Shown in pieces: positions 63,952-64,000 of a DNA stretch of 64,000 bases. The stretch comes from Ashinkailepas kermadecensis (Eukaryota > Arthropoda > Thecostraca > Neolepadidae). The stretch's first letter is position 1, and each line of letters begins with the position of its first letter. The DNA lies in the NCBI GenBank assembly GCA_034440615.1, contig JAOTOM010004825.1, positions 1 to 64,000 of the forward strand, given 5' to 3'. The notes below the pieces were generated by a model. It had not been told where the DNA came from. It saw only the letters and a program-made list of their open reading frames with translations, and did no database searches. Made by a program: the position numbers and the translations under genes.

Positions 63952-64000
63952 CTGACCTTGGCCACTCGCCGGTGATGACGTCAGCGTACTCCAGCGACAC
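63952..64000 (-). other. Possible exon fragment at the window edge
   Basis: The minus strand reads VSLEYADVITGEWPK before GGCCAAG|GTCAGC, a good donor. The stretch GTGTCGCTGGAGTACGCT is repeated about 104 bases away as GTGTCGTTGGAGTACGCT. I do not recognise it. Confidence 0.25.

Overview
The window is eukaryotic, intron-rich, nuclear DNA from an animal, most likely an arthropod and perhaps a crustacean. Supporting signs are split genes with GT-AG introns, degenerate TTAGG-type repeats near 16.5 kb, tRNA-derived SINEs, several non-LTR retrotransposons, a Ty3/gypsy remnant and hAT-like MITEs. EFHB is an axonemal gene kept by animals with motile cilia or flagellated sperm. I cannot name the species. 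Exons are GC-rich, while introns and spacers are a patchwork of AT-rich DNA, decayed transposons and minisatellites.

Layout. 0.2-2.5 kb (+): the 3' exons of an acid sphingomyelinase-like phosphodiesterase (SMPDL3 family) with a C-terminal membrane anchor; the two inner exons carry apparent frameshifts and one metal-ligand motif is altered. 6.9-8.8 kb (+): a 5'-truncated, frameshifted Ty3/gypsy pol. About 11.7-12.0 kb (+): an unidentified exon-like, helix-rich frame. 13.1-14.4 kb (-): a USP35/38-like deubiquitinase with a frameshift and an in-frame TGA. 14.7-15.85 kb (-): a non-LTR element with a PHD-like zinc motif. 20.0-33.85 kb (+): eight exons of EFHB (CFAP21), all splice phases agreeing, 653 codons. 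34.8-40.4 kb (-): four exons of a CTD small phosphatase (CTDSP/SCP), tail-to-tail with EFHB. 41-55 kb: a nest of LINEs, SINEs and a hAT-like insertion. 56.5-59.9 kb (-): one open frame of 1,143 codons for a probably secreted, very basic, low-complexity protein I do not recognise. 60-64 kb: repeats and no recognisable gene.

The most unusual signal is the link between minisatellites and splice sites. In EFHB and CTDSP, tandem arrays start at, or contain, the 5' or 3' splice site of the neighbouring exon. The clearest are nine 31-bp copies of an EFHB exon end plus donor (31,738-32,016) and about twelve 144-bp copies seeded by the CTDSP donor at 39,411, the first of which stay in frame with the exon. 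Similar arrays flank other exon edges. Another array, just upstream of an EFHB exon, is built from a SINE 3' tail. This looks like a local habit of splice-junction duplication that could supply alternative splice sites; I inferred it from sequence alone.
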